DNA of 64,000 nucleotides, from the NCBI RefSeq assembly GCF_000248055.1, contig NZ_BAFC01000112.1:1-64000 (forward strand). The letters are read 5' to 3'. A program made the position numbers and the translations under genes. The notes beneath the pieces were generated by a model. The model was not told where the DNA came from. It was given only the letters and a program-made list of their open reading frames with translations, and made no database searches. This document shows, piece by piece, positions 37,935-47,013 of this stretch (positions are counted from its first letter, which is position 1; each line of letters starts with the position of its first letter). The stretch is from Gordonia sputi NBRC 100414. GTDB taxonomy: Bacteria; Actinomycetota; Actinomycetes; Mycobacteriales; Mycobacteriaceae.

Positions 37935-38519
37935 GTGGCACTCGAACACGCGATCATGGTGTCGCTCTCCGAACGCCCGGGCACCGGCTACGAGATCGGC
38001 AGGCAATTCGACCGGTCGATCGGCTACTTCTGGTCGGCGACGCACCAGCAGATCTATCGCACACTGGGCAAGCTCCACGCCGAGGGCATGGTGAGCTTCG
38101 AACCCGTCGCCCAGGAGGGCAGACCGGACAAGAAGGTCTACACACTCTCCGACGCGGGCCGTCAGGCACTGCGCGAGTGGGTTTCGTCGCCGACGCCCAT
38201 GCAACAACTCCGCGACGACCTCGGACTCAAGATCCGAGCAGCAGAGCACGCCGACCTCACCGACGTCATCGACGAACTCCGCAGGCACCGCGCCGAACAC
38301 CTTGCGCGACTGCACCTTTACCAGTCGTTCGAGAAGGACGACTACCCCGACCCGCAGGCACTGACCGGCCGCCGCCTCCATCAGTACCTGGTACTCCGCG
38401 GCGGCGTACGCATCGAAGAAGGCTTTGTCGGTTGGTGCGACGAAGTCATCACCGCGCTCGACGCCGAGCAGCGTCGAACATCCACCGCGTCGACGCCATC
38501 CGTCGGCAACGAGTCCTGA
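37935..38519 (+). CDS. PadR-family transcriptional regulator
   Basis: A 194-residue regulator. The winged helix is at the N-terminus (LEHAIMVSLSERPGTGYEIGRQFDRSIGYF, split at about 3-32, and QQIYRTLGKLHAEGMV), with the wing KVYTLSDAGR. A C-terminal dimerisation domain (Vir-like, about 100-180) follows. PadR proteins respond to phenolic acids or other small molecules and often repress themselves and neighbours. The palindrome just upstream and fadH 41 bp downstream support an autoregulated padR-fadH operon. The GTG at 37935 is chosen because the extra codons from 37914 carry no motif. Confidence 0.9.
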   Translation: MALEHAIMVSLSERPGTGYEIGRQFDRSIGYFWSATHQQIYRTLGKLHAEGMVSFEPVAQEGRPDKKVYTLSDAGRQALREWVSSPTPMQQLRDDLGLKIRAAEHADLTDVIDELRRHRAEHLARLHLYQSFEKDDYPDPQALTGRRLHQYLVLRGGVRIEEGFVGWCDEVITALDAEQRRTSTASTPSVGNES

Positions 38520-38560
38520 CCACCAACCCACCCCATCCCCGACGACCCAGGAGAACGCAG

Positions 38561-40639
38561 ATGTCAGCCCCATCCGCGAATACCAGCTCGAGCCAACCGA
38601 ATCCGTATTATCCGCGTCTGTTCGAGCCCCTCACCGTCGGCGGGATGACGTTGCGCAATCGCATCGTCATGGGGTCGATGCACACCGGCCTCGAAGACCG
38701 CGTGTGGGACACCGACAAGCTGGGCGCCTACTACGCCGAGCGCGCACGCGGCGGTGCCGGCCTGATCATCACGGGCGGCTTCGCGGTCAGTCGCACCGGC
38801 CAGCTCCTGCCTTTCGCGGGCAAGATGACCAACGTGCTCGACGCCAAGCGGCATCAGCGCGTCACCCGCGCGGTGCACGACGCGGGCGGCAAGATTGCCA
38901 TGCAACTCCTCCAGGCGGGCCGCTACGGCTACACGCCACTGAAAGTTGCTCCGGGAAGCGAGAATTCGCCCATCCACCCCTTCAAGAACCTGCCGATGCC
39001 CGAGTCGGTCATCCGGCACGTGATCCGCTCGTACGGGCAAGCCGCGAAGCTGGCGCGTCAGGCCGGCTATGACGCCGTCGAGATCATGGGCGGCGAGGGC
39101 TACCTGGTCAACCAGTTCCTGTGCCCGCACACCAACGACCGCACCGACAAGTGGGGCGGCTCCACCGAGAACCGGCAGCGCTTTCTGGTGGAGGTGATCA
39201 CCGAGATCCGACGCCGCGTCCCCCGCGACTTCCCGGTCATCCTTCGGCAGTCGATCGCCGACTTCGTCAAGGGCGGACAGACCTGGGACGAGATCGCCCT
39301 CATGGCGCGCAAGGCCGAGGCGCTCGGCGTCGACGCCATCAACACCGACATCGGATGGCACGAAGCCGGCGTGCCGACCATCGTCACCTCGGTGCCACGC
39401 GCGGCGTTCGTCAAGTTCACCGAACGACTGCGCGACGAGGTCTCGATCCCGCTCATCGCGAGCAACCGCATCAACACCCCGGAGGTGGCGGAGGAGATCC
39501 TCGACCGCGGCCGCGTCGACGCGGTGTCGATGGCTCGCCCGCTCCTGTCCGATCCCGAATTCCCGGTGAAGGCCATGACCGGTCGCGCCGACGAGATCAA
39601 CACCTGCATCGGCTGCAACCAGGCATGCCTCGACCACGCGTTCGTCGGGAAGAAGGTGTCGTGCCTGCTCAATCCGCGTGCCGGACGGGAAACCACGCTG
39701 ACCCTCGGCGCGACGCGTCGGGCACGCAAGGTCGCCGTGATCGGCGCCGGACCGGCCGGACTGTCGGCCGCGGTCACCGCCGCACAACGCGGCCACCGGG
39801 TCGAGCTCTTCGAGGCCGGTCCGACGATCGGCGGCCAATTCTCCATCGCCGCAAGGATTCCCGGTAAAGAGGAGTTCGCCGAGACGCTGCGCTACTACAC
39901 CCGGCAGCTCGAGCTCAACAACGTCCGCGTCCATCTCGAACAGCGCGTCGACGCCGAGCACATCATCGCCGAGGGCTTCGACGAGGTGATCGTCGCCACC
40001 GGCGTCACCCCACGCATACCCGACATCCCCGGTGTCGATCACCCGATGGTCATGTCGTACGCCGAGGCAGTGCTCGGCCACCGCGAGATCGGCAAGCGTG
40101 TCGCGGTGATCGGCGCGGGCGGCATCGGTTTCGACATCACCGAATTCCTCACCGTCGACGACTCACCCTCCCTCAACCTCAAGGAATGGGAACAGGAATG
40201 GGGAGTCAGCGAAGACCTCGACGTTCCCGGCTTCCTCACCACGCCCCGACCGCTTCCGGTAACCCGCGAGGTCTTCCTGGTGCAACGCAAGCGCGGCAAG
40301 CAGGGCAAGACACTCGGCAAGACCACCGGGTGGGCACATCGGGCGAGTGTGAAAATGAAAGGCGTAGAACAGATCTCGGGTGCAACCTACGACAAGATCG
40401 ACGACGCCGGACTTCACCTGAGTTTTCACGACGACGACGGCTCGGTCCGTGAGACGCGCCTCCTCGAGGTCGACAACGTGGTCATCTGCGCGGGACAGGA
40501 GTCCGTCCGCGACCTCGTCGACCCGCTGACCGTGGCGGGCATCCGAACGCACGTCATCGGTGGCGCCGACCTGGCCGCCGAGCTCGACGCCAAGCGCGCG
40601 ATCCGTCAGGGCACTGAGGTCGCAGCGGGTATCGAGTAA
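38561..40639 (+). CDS. fadH: NADPH-dependent 2,4-dienoyl-CoA reductase-like Fe-S flavoprotein (FadH/OYE family)
   Basis: A 692-residue enzyme with an N-terminal old-yellow-enzyme barrel binding FMN (about 15-340). A 4Fe-4S cluster is bound by Cys349, Cys352, Cys356 and Cys368. The C-terminal FAD/NAD(P) module has GAGPAGLSAAV and GAGGIGFD. This is the layout of DCR, which clears double bonds at even positions in unsaturated fatty acid oxidation. The relatives trimethylamine dehydrogenase and phenolic enoate reductases share it. The ATG at 38561 has SD aggagaa 5 nt upstream. The PadR operon context leaves open a phenolic or xenobiotic substrate. Confidence 0.9.
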   Translation: MSAPSANTSSSQPNPYYPRLFEPLTVGGMTLRNRIVMGSMHTGLEDRVWDTDKLGAYYAERARGGAGLIITGGFAVSRTGQLLPFAGKMTNVLDAKRHQRVTRAVHDAGGKIAMQLLQAGRYGYTPLKVAPGSENSPIHPFKNLPMPESVIRHVIRSYGQAAKLARQAGYDAVEIMGGEGYLVNQFLCPHTNDRTDKWGGSTENRQRFLVEVITEIRRRVPRDFPVILRQSIADFVKGGQTWDEIALMARKAEALGVDAINTDIGWHEAGVPTIVTSVPRAAFVKFTERLRDEVSIPLIASNRINTPEVAEEILDRGRVDAVSMARPLLSDPEFPVKAMTGRADEINTCIGCNQACLDHAFVGKKVSCLLNPRAGRETTLTLGATRRARKVAVIGAGPAGLSAAVTAAQRGHRVELFEAGPTIGGQFSIAARIPGKEEFAETLRYYTRQLELNNVRVHLEQRVDAEHIIAEGFDEVIVATGVTPRIPDIPGVDHPMVMSYAEAVLGHREIGKRVAVIGAGGIGFDITEFLTVDDSPSLNLKEWEQEWGVSEDLDVPGFLTTPRPLPVTREVFLVQRKRGKQGKTLGKTTGWAHRASVKMKGVEQISGATYDKIDDAGLHLSFHDDDGSVRETRLLEVDNVVICAGQESVRDLVDPLTVAGIRTHVIGGADLAAELDAKRAIRQGTEVAAGIE

Positions 40640-40739
40640 ACCGCTACCAATCGATCGACACCCAGACCGATTCGACGTACGTGCAGCCGCAAAACTGAGA
40701 AGCTGTGTGGGTCGCACGTCCGTCGATCGAAGGAGTGGC

Positions 40740-41249
40740 ATGGCGTCTCCGTTTGCCGAGCGGCGTTGGGGCTCGACGTCGAGTCCACTGCGCGGCCCGA
40801 TGACCGCTCTCGCGAAGACGAGCGTCGGCTCGTGGGTGGTGCGTCGATCGGCCGGTGTCGACCGGCGTGTCCTGCATGCCTCGAAGGGGCGGTTCACCGT
40901 ACTGGGGCCGATCGGGGCTCCCACGCTGCTGTTGACGACCACCGGCGCAAAGTCCGGGCTGTCGCGGACATCGCCGCTGCTCTACGCCCGCGAGGGCGAC
41001 GACATCTTCGTCGTCGGGTCCAATTTCGGCCAGGAACGCCATCCCGCCTGGACGGCCAATCTCCTCGCCAACCCCGCCTGCACGGTCAACACGGCAGGCG
41101 TCGAGGTCGACGCCGTCGCGACGCTTCTCGACGGCCCCGAGCGCGAGCGGATCTACCGCCTCTTCGAGAGCGACGTCACCGACGTGTACTCGGTCTACCG
41201 CGATCGCACCGATCGCGAGATCAGGGTGTTCCGGCTCTCGGCGAGCTGA
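40740..41249 (+). CDS. Nitroreductase/quinone reductase, Ddn-like (F420-dependent family)
   Basis: A 169-residue split beta-barrel protein of the DUF385/Ddn family. The motif LLTTTGAKSGLSRTSPLLYAREGDDIFVVGSNFG (from about residue 62, split here) is characteristic. HPAWTANLLANPACTV is also a family block. Relatives in mycolic-acid bacteria reduce quinones or nitroimidazoles with F420H2. The ATG at 40740 follows SD AAGGAG. No F420 biosynthesis gene is in the window. It stands alone between fadH and cmrA, all on the plus strand. Confidence 0.87.
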   Translation: MASPFAERRWGSTSSPLRGPMTALAKTSVGSWVVRRSAGVDRRVLHASKGRFTVLGPIGAPTLLLTTTGAKSGLSRTSPLLYAREGDDIFVVGSNFGQERHPAWTANLLANPACTVNTAGVEVDAVATLLDGPERERIYRLFESDVTDVYSVYRDRTDREIRVFRLSAS

Positions 41250-41299
41250 CCAGCGCACAGCCACGCGACCGGTTCGCGATCGAGCCACGCCGGCGGCGC

Positions 41300-41305
41300 T
41301 ACCAT
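41300..41305 (+). promoter_or_regulatory. -10 box TACCAT of cmrA
   Basis: TACCAT lies 7 nt before the ATG at 41313, which fits a leaderless transcript starting at that ATG and not at the ATG at 41304 inside the box. Confidence 0.55.
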
Positions 41306-41312
41306 GACCGCC

Positions 41313-42122
41313 ATGCCCATTGCGTCTCCCGTCGTGTCCGCACGCGCCGTCGTCACCGGCGCGTCCTCCGGAATCGGAATGGAACTCGCCCGCGAACTCG
41401 CCAGTCGCGGGCACTCACTGATCGTCGTGGCGCGTCGCGGGGACATCCTCGAAGAGCTCGCAGTCGAGCTGCGCACGCAACACGACGTGCAGGTCGAGGT
41501 ACGACCGAGCGACCTGTCGGATCCGACTGCCGTCGAGATCCTCTCCGCAGAACTCGCCCAGCGTGAGGTCTCGGTGCTCTGCAACAACGCGGGCATCGCC
41601 ACGTTCGGTCCGGTCGCCGAGCTCGATGCCGACTACGAGCGCGCCCAGGTCCGGCTCAACGTCAACGCCGTGCATGACCTGACCCTCGCGGTGCTCCCCC
41701 AGATGGTTGCTCGCGGCTCGGGCGGCATCCTCATGGTCGGTTCGGCAGCTGGCAACATGCCGATCCCCAACAACGCCACCTACGCGGCGTCGAAAGCCTT
41801 CGTGAACACTTTCAGCGAGTCGCTGCGTGGCGAGGTCGGCGGTTCGGGTGTCCACGTCACCCTGCTCGCGCCAGGACCTGTCCGTACTCAGACACCGGAC
41901 CCCGAGGACGCGTCGATCGTCGACAAGATGGTGCCCGGCTTTCTGTGGCACGACAGCGCGGAGGTAGCCAAGATGAGCCTGGATGCGTTGGAGCACAACA
42001 AGATGCGCGTTGTGCCCGGAACGCTGTCGAAGGCAATGTCGGTCGCGGGCGGCTACAGTCCGCGGGCGCTCGTCGCTCCCATCGTCGGCACGTTCTACAA
42101 GCGACTCGGGCCAGAGTCCTAG
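41313..42122 (+). CDS. cmrA: Mycolate reductase-like SDR (CmrA, Rv2509-like)
   Basis: A short-chain dehydrogenase of 269 residues that should reduce the 3-oxo-mycolate intermediate to mature mycolate, at the inner membrane or cytosol. It has the cofactor motif TGASSGIG (15-22), NNAG, and the catalytic YAASK with Tyr157 and Lys161. The N-terminus MPIASPVVSARAVVTGAS mirrors the mycobacterial enzyme, as do MVPGFLW, NKMRVVPG and VAPIVGTFYKRLG. The order cmrA, HerA-like gene, orn equals Rv2509-Rv2511. This is a marker of a mycolate-producing organism. The ATG at 41304 lies inside the -10 box. Confidence 0.9.
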   Translation: MPIASPVVSARAVVTGASSGIGMELARELASRGHSLIVVARRGDILEELAVELRTQHDVQVEVRPSDLSDPTAVEILSAELAQREVSVLCNNAGIATFGPVAELDADYERAQVRLNVNAVHDLTLAVLPQMVARGSGGILMVGSAAGNMPIPNNATYAASKAFVNTFSESLRGEVGGSGVHVTLLAPGPVRTQTPDPEDASIVDKMVPGFLWHDSAEVAKMSLDALEHNKMRVVPGTLSKAMSVAGGYSPRALVAPIVGTFYKRLGPES

Positions 42123-42129
42123 GAACCCG

Positions 42130-42705
42130 ATGCCACTCGAAGAATTACTCCGCATCGGTACGCCGCGCCCGATCGTGCGGTGGGGCGACCCTGTCCTGCA
42201 TACGCCTGCCCGTCCGGTGACCGACTTCGACGACCAGCTGCAGCATCTGATCGCCGACATGTTCGCCACCAATACCGCGGCACCGGGTGCGGGTCTTGCC
42301 GCGGCCCAGATCGGCGTCGACCTCGCGGTATTCGTGTACGACTGCGGCGACGAGACAGGCAGGCGACGTACGGGCGTGATCTGCAATCCCGAGCTCGAAC
42401 TCCCCGAGGGCCGCGACAGGGAACTCGCGACGCTGGGCGAGGGATGTCTTTCGCTGCCGGGTGCCCATGAGGATCTCGCCCGTCCGAAGGTCGCGACGTG
42501 TCGAGGCGTCGACCAATTCGGCCAACCGGTCACCGTGACAGCGGGCGGGATACTCGGCCGCTGTCTACAGCACGAGACCGACCACACGCGCGGCATGGTG
42601 TTCGGCGATCGCTTGACCGCCAAGGCTCGCAAACGACTCTTCCGCGACGCCGATGAGGTTGCCGATCGGTACCCCGACGATTGGCCCGTGTCGCCAATGG
42701 TGTGA
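42130..42705 (+). CDS. def: Peptide deformylase
   Basis: Removes the formyl group from nascent proteins. From ATG 42130 the 191 residues show motif 1 GAGLAAAQ (53-60; Ala59 where Pro is usual), motif 2 EGCLS with the metal ligand Cys106, and motif 3 HETDH (148-152). All three metal ligands and the catalytic Glu are present. The Ala in motif 1 and the loose region before it suggest a divergent, possibly second, deformylase, since the usual housekeeping copy sits with fmt. It follows cmrA by 7 bp with SD AGGAA, so it is in the same operon. Confidence 0.88.
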   Translation: MPLEELLRIGTPRPIVRWGDPVLHTPARPVTDFDDQLQHLIADMFATNTAAPGAGLAAAQIGVDLAVFVYDCGDETGRRRTGVICNPELELPEGRDRELATLGEGCLSLPGAHEDLARPKVATCRGVDQFGQPVTVTAGGILGRCLQHETDHTRGMVFGDRLTAKARKRLFRDADEVADRYPDDWPVSPMV

Positions 42706-42835
42706 CCCGGCTCGCGATGACCGGCTCTGCCCTTCACCGGGACAAATCGAGAATCTGATAGTTAGCCAAATCACACAGTGCTAGTTTCTGAGAACTTACT
42801 CACAGGTAGGTGCTGGCTCGTTCTCAGGAGGTCTC

Positions 42836-43486
42836 ATGCGTCGCTTCACCCGTCTACGTCGGACAGTCATCACGGCCGCAACGCTATCCGCAACTGCCGC
42901 AGCCGTTTTCGCCACTTCCGTACACGCGGAGGCGGCCCCTTCGCTCTACATCAACCACAAGCACACCACGGTGACCACTCACCTCAAGAATCTCGGCGTC
43001 GACGTGGTCTTCACAACCACAGAGCGGACGAAGGCCGAGTCGATGCCACCGTTCGCACTGGAATCCACGATCCAGTCGGCGCAGACACGTGCCGCGTGGA
43101 GACTGGCCGACCTACGTGTAGCAACGCTGCAAATCAAGATGATTCCCGACGGACCAGCGACCGGAAACGCCACGCCGACGGGCCAGGGACCGATGGACGT
43201 CAAGGTCACTCAGAAGCTCAACATTCAGATCCAGCGGATCGAACCGCTTGGGATCAAGGAGTTCAATCTCGTCGGTGCTCCGTGTACGACAAGCACCCCC
43301 GCTGAACTGGTGCTGACCGGCCAGATCCCCTTCTCCGAGGACGAGGGCACCGATTTCTTCGCACCCCTCACCCTCAAGGGCGACCTGACGATCCCACCGC
43401 TGGCAGGCTGCGGCGCGCTCACACCGCTGCTCAATCCCATCGCATCCGGCCCGGGCAATGCGGTGACGGTCCAACTAGACCTGTAG
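42836..43486 (+). CDS. Secreted beta-rich protein of unknown function
   Basis: A 216-residue protein with a Sec signal peptide: basic MRRFTRLRR, hydrophobic stretch and a VHAEA site near residues 30-34. The mature part is rich in Thr/Val and has no membrane helix. It contains two Cys (in GAPCTTS and LAGCGAL) that could form a disulfide. The end LNPIASGPGNAVTVQLDL recurs, in my memory, in secreted proteins of related actinobacteria. SD caggagg lies 5 nt before the ATG. I do not know its role; a cell-envelope or lipid-binding function is possible. Confidence 0.8.
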   Translation: MRRFTRLRRTVITAATLSATAAAVFATSVHAEAAPSLYINHKHTTVTTHLKNLGVDVVFTTTERTKAESMPPFALESTIQSAQTRAAWRLADLRVATLQIKMIPDGPATGNATPTGQGPMDVKVTQKLNIQIQRIEPLGIKEFNLVGAPCTTSTPAELVLTGQIPFSEDEGTDFFAPLTLKGDLTIPPLAGCGALTPLLNPIASGPGNAVTVQLDL

Positions 43487-43511
43487 CACTCAACGGTGCC
43501 GGGCGTCGTCC

Positions 43512-45083
43512 TCAACGCCGACGACGCCCGGTACCGAAGATCGCTCGACTGAACTCGCGGCCCGCCTGGCCGGCAGCGTTGCGCAAGAATCTCTGCATCG
43601 GCTCGCTCGTCAGGATTTCGGTGATCATGCCGGGCTCTTCGGGCACAGGAGCAGGTACAGGTGCCGGGGTCGGCGCAGGCGCCTGCGCGGGCGGCGTCGG
43701 TGCCGGAGCGTCGGGCGACTCACCGGGCGAGAGCATCTTCGCGGCGAGCATTTCGTAGGCCGACTTGTTGTCGATGGCCGTGCCGTAGGTGTGGTAGAGC
43801 GGACTCGCTTTCGCTGCGGCCGTGATATCTGCTGCCGCAACAGCTTCCATCGACGACCGGGGCGCTCGAATGACCGTCCACGCGACCGGCGTCGGCGCAC
43901 CTTTCTCCGACAGCACGGTCACGATCGCCTCGCCGGTCCCGAGTGACGTCAGCGCCTGATCGAGCTTGTAGACGTCCGATACCGGGTAGGTCTTGACTGT
44001 CTTGCTGAGCGCCTTCTGATCGTCGGGGGTGAATGCGCGCAGCGCGTGCTGGACTCGGGCGCCCAATTGGGACAGCACATCGTTGGGAATGTCGGTCGGC
44101 AACTGCGAACAGAAGAACACGCCGACGCCCTTGGACCGGATCAACTTGACCGTCTGCACCACCTGCGCGATAAAGGCTTTCGACGCGTCGTTGAACAGCA
44201 GATGCGACTCGTCGAAGATGAAGACCAGCTTGGGTTTGTCGACGTCGCCGACCTCGGGGAGGGACTCGAACAGTTCCGCCAGTATCCACATGAGGAACGT
44301 GGAGAACAGGACCGGATTGGCGGCTTGATCGCCCAACTCGAAGAGAGTGATGATGCCGCGGCCGTCCGGAGCGAGCCGCAGCAGATCCTGCGGATTGAGT
44401 TCCGGCTCACCGAAGAACGTATCGCCGCCTGCCGCTTCGAGATTCGTCAGTGCGCGCAGGATGACTCCGGCGGTCTGCGTCGAAACCCCACCGATCGCCT
44501 TGAGTTCTGGCTTACCCTCATCGCTGGTCAGGTAGGCGATCACCGACCGGATGTCTTTGAGGTCGAGCAGGGCCAGGCCGTTCTTGTCTGCCCAATGGAA
44601 GATCAGTCCGAGCGTCGATTCCTGGGTGTCGTTGAGCCCCAACACCTTACTGAGCAGAATCGGCCCGAACGCAGTGATCGTCGCACGCACCGGCACCCCG
44701 ATCCCCTGCGATCCGAGCGACACGAACTCGACCGGATACGCCGTCGGCGACCAGTCGTCGCCGGTCTGCGCCGCGCGTGCGGTGATTCTGTCGTTGGACA
44801 CCCCCTGCCGGCTCAGCCCCGACAGGTCGCCCTTGATGTCGGCCATCACGACCGGAACGCCATTGGCCGACAACTGTTCTGCGATGAGTTGCAAGGTCTT
44901 GGTCTTACCCGTGCCCGTCGCTCCGGCCACCAGCCCGTGACGGTTCATCATCGCCAGCGGGATACGAACCTTGGCCGTCGAGTCGACCTGGCCGTCGACA
45001 GATACCGTGCCGAGTTCAAGCGCTGTCGAAGCGAACTGGTAGCCCTGTGCGATCGTCTGGGCGGCCTGGGTGGGATCGGTCAC
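43512..45083 (-). CDS. HerA-like helicase/ATPase (DUF853 family, Rv2510c-like)
   Basis: A P-loop ATPase of about 523 residues. Walker A is GATGTGKTK and Walker B LVFIFDESHLL; the sensor FFCSQLPTDIPNDVL follows. The C-terminus has a Pro/Ala linker (PAPTPPAQAPAPTPAPVPAP, about 460-485) and an amphipathic end (FLRNAAGQAGREFSRAIFGTGRRRR). Relatives are annotated as bipolar DNA helicase HerA-like, but the role in actinobacteria is not established. GTG 45083 has SD ggaagg at good spacing; ATG 45089 is the alternative. It is divergent from orn as in M. tuberculosis. Confidence 0.87.
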   Translation of the reverse strand: MTDPTQAAQTIAQGYQFASTALELGTVSVDGQVDSTAKVRIPLAMMNRHGLVAGATGTGKTKTLQLIAEQLSANGVPVVMADIKGDLSGLSRQGVSNDRITARAAQTGDDWSPTAYPVEFVSLGSQGIGVPVRATITAFGPILLSKVLGLNDTQESTLGLIFHWADKNGLALLDLKDIRSVIAYLTSDEGKPELKAIGGVSTQTAGVILRALTNLEAAGGDTFFGEPELNPQDLLRLAPDGRGIITLFELGDQAANPVLFSTFLMWILAELFESLPEVGDVDKPKLVFIFDESHLLFNDASKAFIAQVVQTVKLIRSKGVGVFFCSQLPTDIPNDVLSQLGARVQHALRAFTPDDQKALSKTVKTYPVSDVYKLDQALTSLGTGEAIVTVLSEKGAPTPVAWTVIRAPRSSMEAVAAADITAAAKASPLYHTYGTAIDNKSAYEMLAAKMLSPGESPDAPAPTPPAQAPAPTPAPVPAPVPEEPGMITEILTSEPMQRFLRNAAGQAGREFSRAIFGTGRRRR

Positions 45084-45185
45084 GAACATGTCCTTCCGGC
45101 GGTTGGATTGCCCGAGCACGACAGTGGTCACAGCTCTGGCGGGTCGGTGCACTACAGCAAACAATAGCCGCGGATCGTCGCCCGC

Positions 45186-45191
45186 TAAGGT
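45186..45191 (+). promoter_or_regulatory. -10 box TAAGGT of orn
   Basis: TAAGGT lies 6 nt before the GTG at 45198 with no SD: a probable leaderless start. Confidence 0.5.
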
Positions 45192-45197
45192 TGATGC

Positions 45198-45797
45198 GTG
45201 CAGGACAAACTGGTGTGGATCGATTGCGAAATGACCGGCCTCGATCTCGAGAAGGACAAACTGATCGAGATCGCCGCCCTGGTCACCGACAGTGACCTCA
45301 ACATTCTGGGCGACGGCGTCGACGTGGTCATCCACGCCGACGACGCCGATCTCGACGCGATGCCCGACGTCGTGACCAAAATGCACGCCGACTCGGGACT
45401 GACCGACGAGGTTCGACGGTCTGCGATCACCGTCCCGGAAGCCGAGGCGATGGTCCTCGACTACATCCGCGCACACGTGACAACGTCGGGTGCGGTCCCC
45501 CTCGCAGGCAACTCGATCGCCACCGACCGAGGTTTCATCGCCCGGGACATGCCAGAACTCGACGCCTACCTGCACTACCGCATGGTTGACGTCAGCTCGA
45601 TCAAAGAACTCACTCGACGCTGGTACCCGCGCGTCTACTTCAATCAGCCCGAGAAGGGCCTCGCGCACCGCGCCCTCGCCGACATCCGCGAGTCGATCCG
45701 TGAGCTCCGTTACTACCGAGCTGCGGCCTTTGTTCCCCAGCCCGGCCCCGACGTCGACACCCTCACGACGATCGTCAAAGACCTCGGGCCTGCCTGA
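45198..45797 (+). CDS. orn: Oligoribonuclease
   Basis: A 3'-5' exoribonuclease that degrades 2-5-nt RNA and linear dinucleotides such as pGpG in the cytosol. The 199 residues carry the DEDDh motifs: Asp9 and Glu11 in WIDCEMTGL, an Asp in NSIATDRGF and the His/Asp pair in [15 protein letters not shown]. The start is the GTG at 45198, which gives [12 protein letters not shown]. It is followed by tRNA-His 103 bp on, as near Rv2511-hisT. Confidence 0.96.
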   Translation: MQDKLVWIDCEMTGLDLEKDKLIEIAALVTDSDLNILGDGVDVVIHADDADLDAMPDVVTKMHADSGLTDEVRRSAITVPEAEAMVLDYIRAHVTTSGAVPLAGNSIATDRGFIARDMPELDAYLHYRMVDVSSIKELTRRWYPRVYFNQPEKGLAHRALADIRESIRELRYYRAAAFVPQPGPDVDTLTTIVKDLGPA

Positions 45798-45900
45798 AAC
45801 ACGCAGGTCAGTCAACCGATTGGAGTTCGGAGCGTCCGAACCGCTAGAGTATGACCTTGGCTCTGGGACCCAGTGTTCTTCCTGGTTTTCCGATGCCGAT

Positions 45901-45974
45901 GGTGAGCGTAGTTCAGTTGGTAGAGCACCAGGTTGTGATCCTGGCTGTCGCGGGTTCGAGTCCCGTCGCTCACC
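45901..45974 (+). tRNA. tRNA-His (anticodon GTG)
   Basis: The acceptor GTGAGCG (45902-45908) pairs with CGCTCAC. The extra G-1 at 45901 faces C73, the tRNA-His identity pair. The anticodon loop TTGTGAT gives GTG. The T-arm CGGGTTCGAGTCCCG is intact. Confidence 0.97.
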
Positions 45975-45982
45975 CCGCAGGT

Positions 45983-46018
45983 CAAGGCCCTGCCCACGGA
46001 TTAGTGGGCAGGGCCTTG
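45983..46018 (+). terminator. Terminator after tRNA-His
   Basis: A 15-bp perfect stem (left arm starts caaggccctg, right arm ends gggccttg) with loop ggatta. A weak T/G tract (tgcgttcgg) follows. Confidence 0.85.
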
Positions 46019-46080
46019 TGCGTTCGGTGAGCGCATCGTCGTAGCGTGGAGTTCACTTTCATGCTCTACGATCTGCACCC

Positions 46081-46242
46081 GTGCTGGAAGATCTGAACAA
46101 GGCCGCGAAGAAGTCGGGGCTCCACGTTGCGCCGGGCAAGAAGAAGGACACGTACTCAGTACGAAAGTCCAAGAGCGGCAAGCTCATCGCCAAGAACGTC
46201 GACGCCGACGAAGTCAAGAAGATCATCAAAGACCGCAAGTGA
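46081..46242 (+). CDS. Small Lys-rich basic protein (53 aa)
   Basis: The frame from GTG 46081 to TGA 46240-46242 encodes 53 residues starting MLEDLNKAAKKSGLHVAPGK and ending KKIIKDRK. It has 14 or so Lys and strong GC3 bias, so it is a real gene despite its size. TACGAT lies 8 nt upstream at a leaderless-like distance, and no SD is present. It has no Cys or membrane helix. It looks like a nucleic-acid-binding or ribosome-associated small protein, but I do not recognise a family. It converges on the SDR gene. Confidence 0.7.
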   Translation: MLEDLNKAAKKSGLHVAPGKKKDTYSVRKSKSGKLIAKNVDADEVKKIIKDRK

Positions 46243-46269
46243 CCCCCACCAACTCAGGGGCGACGCTGG

Positions 46270-47013
46270 TCAGCCAAGGTGGGCCAGCATCGTCACCAGT
46301 TGGTCGTGTTCTCCCGACACCTCGGAGAACCGCAGCGGCTTGACCCGCTCGACCAGAATTTCGCGGTCAGCGGTCGGCAGCAGTGCCATCACCTCGGTGA
46401 GGAACTCGTCGAGAGGCATGGCCCAGTCGGCGTCGGCCTGTCCGGGCATGAGGTCGGTCTGCACTGCTGGCGGGACCAACTCGAGGACGTCGATCCCCTT
46501 GTCCGCCAGTTGAATTCGAAGGCTCTCCGAGAGCGAGTGGATGGCAGCCTTCGTGGCACTGTAGGTAGGCGTATCGACCATCGGGGTGAACGCGAGACCC
46601 GACGACACCGTGATGAACGTGGCTCCGTCCTTACCGGTGAGCGCGTCGGTGAAGGCCGCGACCAGGCGTAGCGGCCCAAGGATGTTGGTGTCGACCTCGA
46701 CGGCCGCCGTCTCCAGGAAGTCGGGAGTGGTGAAGTCCTCGGCCCGCATGATCCCCGACATCGAGACAACCACGTTCAGGTCGGGGAAGCGTCGGGTCAC
46801 GTCCGCGGCCGCGCGATTGACGTCGTCGGTGTCGGTTGTGTCGATGCGGACCGCTTCGATTCCGGGGTGCTCGGCGACGATCTGGTCGAGGAGCTCGCTA
46901 CGCCGCCCGCCGACGATGACCGTGTTGCCTGCCTCCTGAAGCCTCAGAGCGAGACCCAGTCCGATACCCGACGTCGCGCCCGCGATGAAAATGGTGTTAC
47001 CGCTTGTCTTCAT
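46270..47013 (-). CDS. Short-chain dehydrogenase/reductase (DltE-like)
   Basis: A 247-residue classical SDR. The cofactor motif is IAGATSGIGLGLAL (about 9-22). In the catalytic region Ser is in ITVSSGLAF, with YSATK. In place of NNAG it has SMSGIM. The C-terminal half (PPAVQTDLMPGQ) is typical of DltE-like oxidoreductases. The substrate is unknown. It is divergent from an XRE-type regulator with a 186-bp shared promoter region containing an inverted repeat. This suggests the regulator controls it, as in many MmyB/SDR pairs. Confidence 0.87.
   Translation of the reverse strand: MKTSGNTIFIAGATSGIGLGLALRLQEAGNTVIVGGRRSELLDQIVAEHPGIEAVRIDTTDTDDVNRAAADVTRRFPDLNVVVSMSGIMRAEDFTTPDFLETAAVEVDTNILGPLRLVAAFTDALTGKDGATFITVSSGLAFTPMVDTPTYSATKAAIHSLSESLRIQLADKGIDVLELVPPAVQTDLMPGQADADWAMPLDEFLTEVMALLPTADREILVERVKPLRFSEVSGEHDQLVTMLAHLG

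Noticed and set aside
45084..45815. N-terminal extension of the HerA-like protein
   Set aside because: This part is antisense to orn and lacks motifs; the SD supports a start near 45083.
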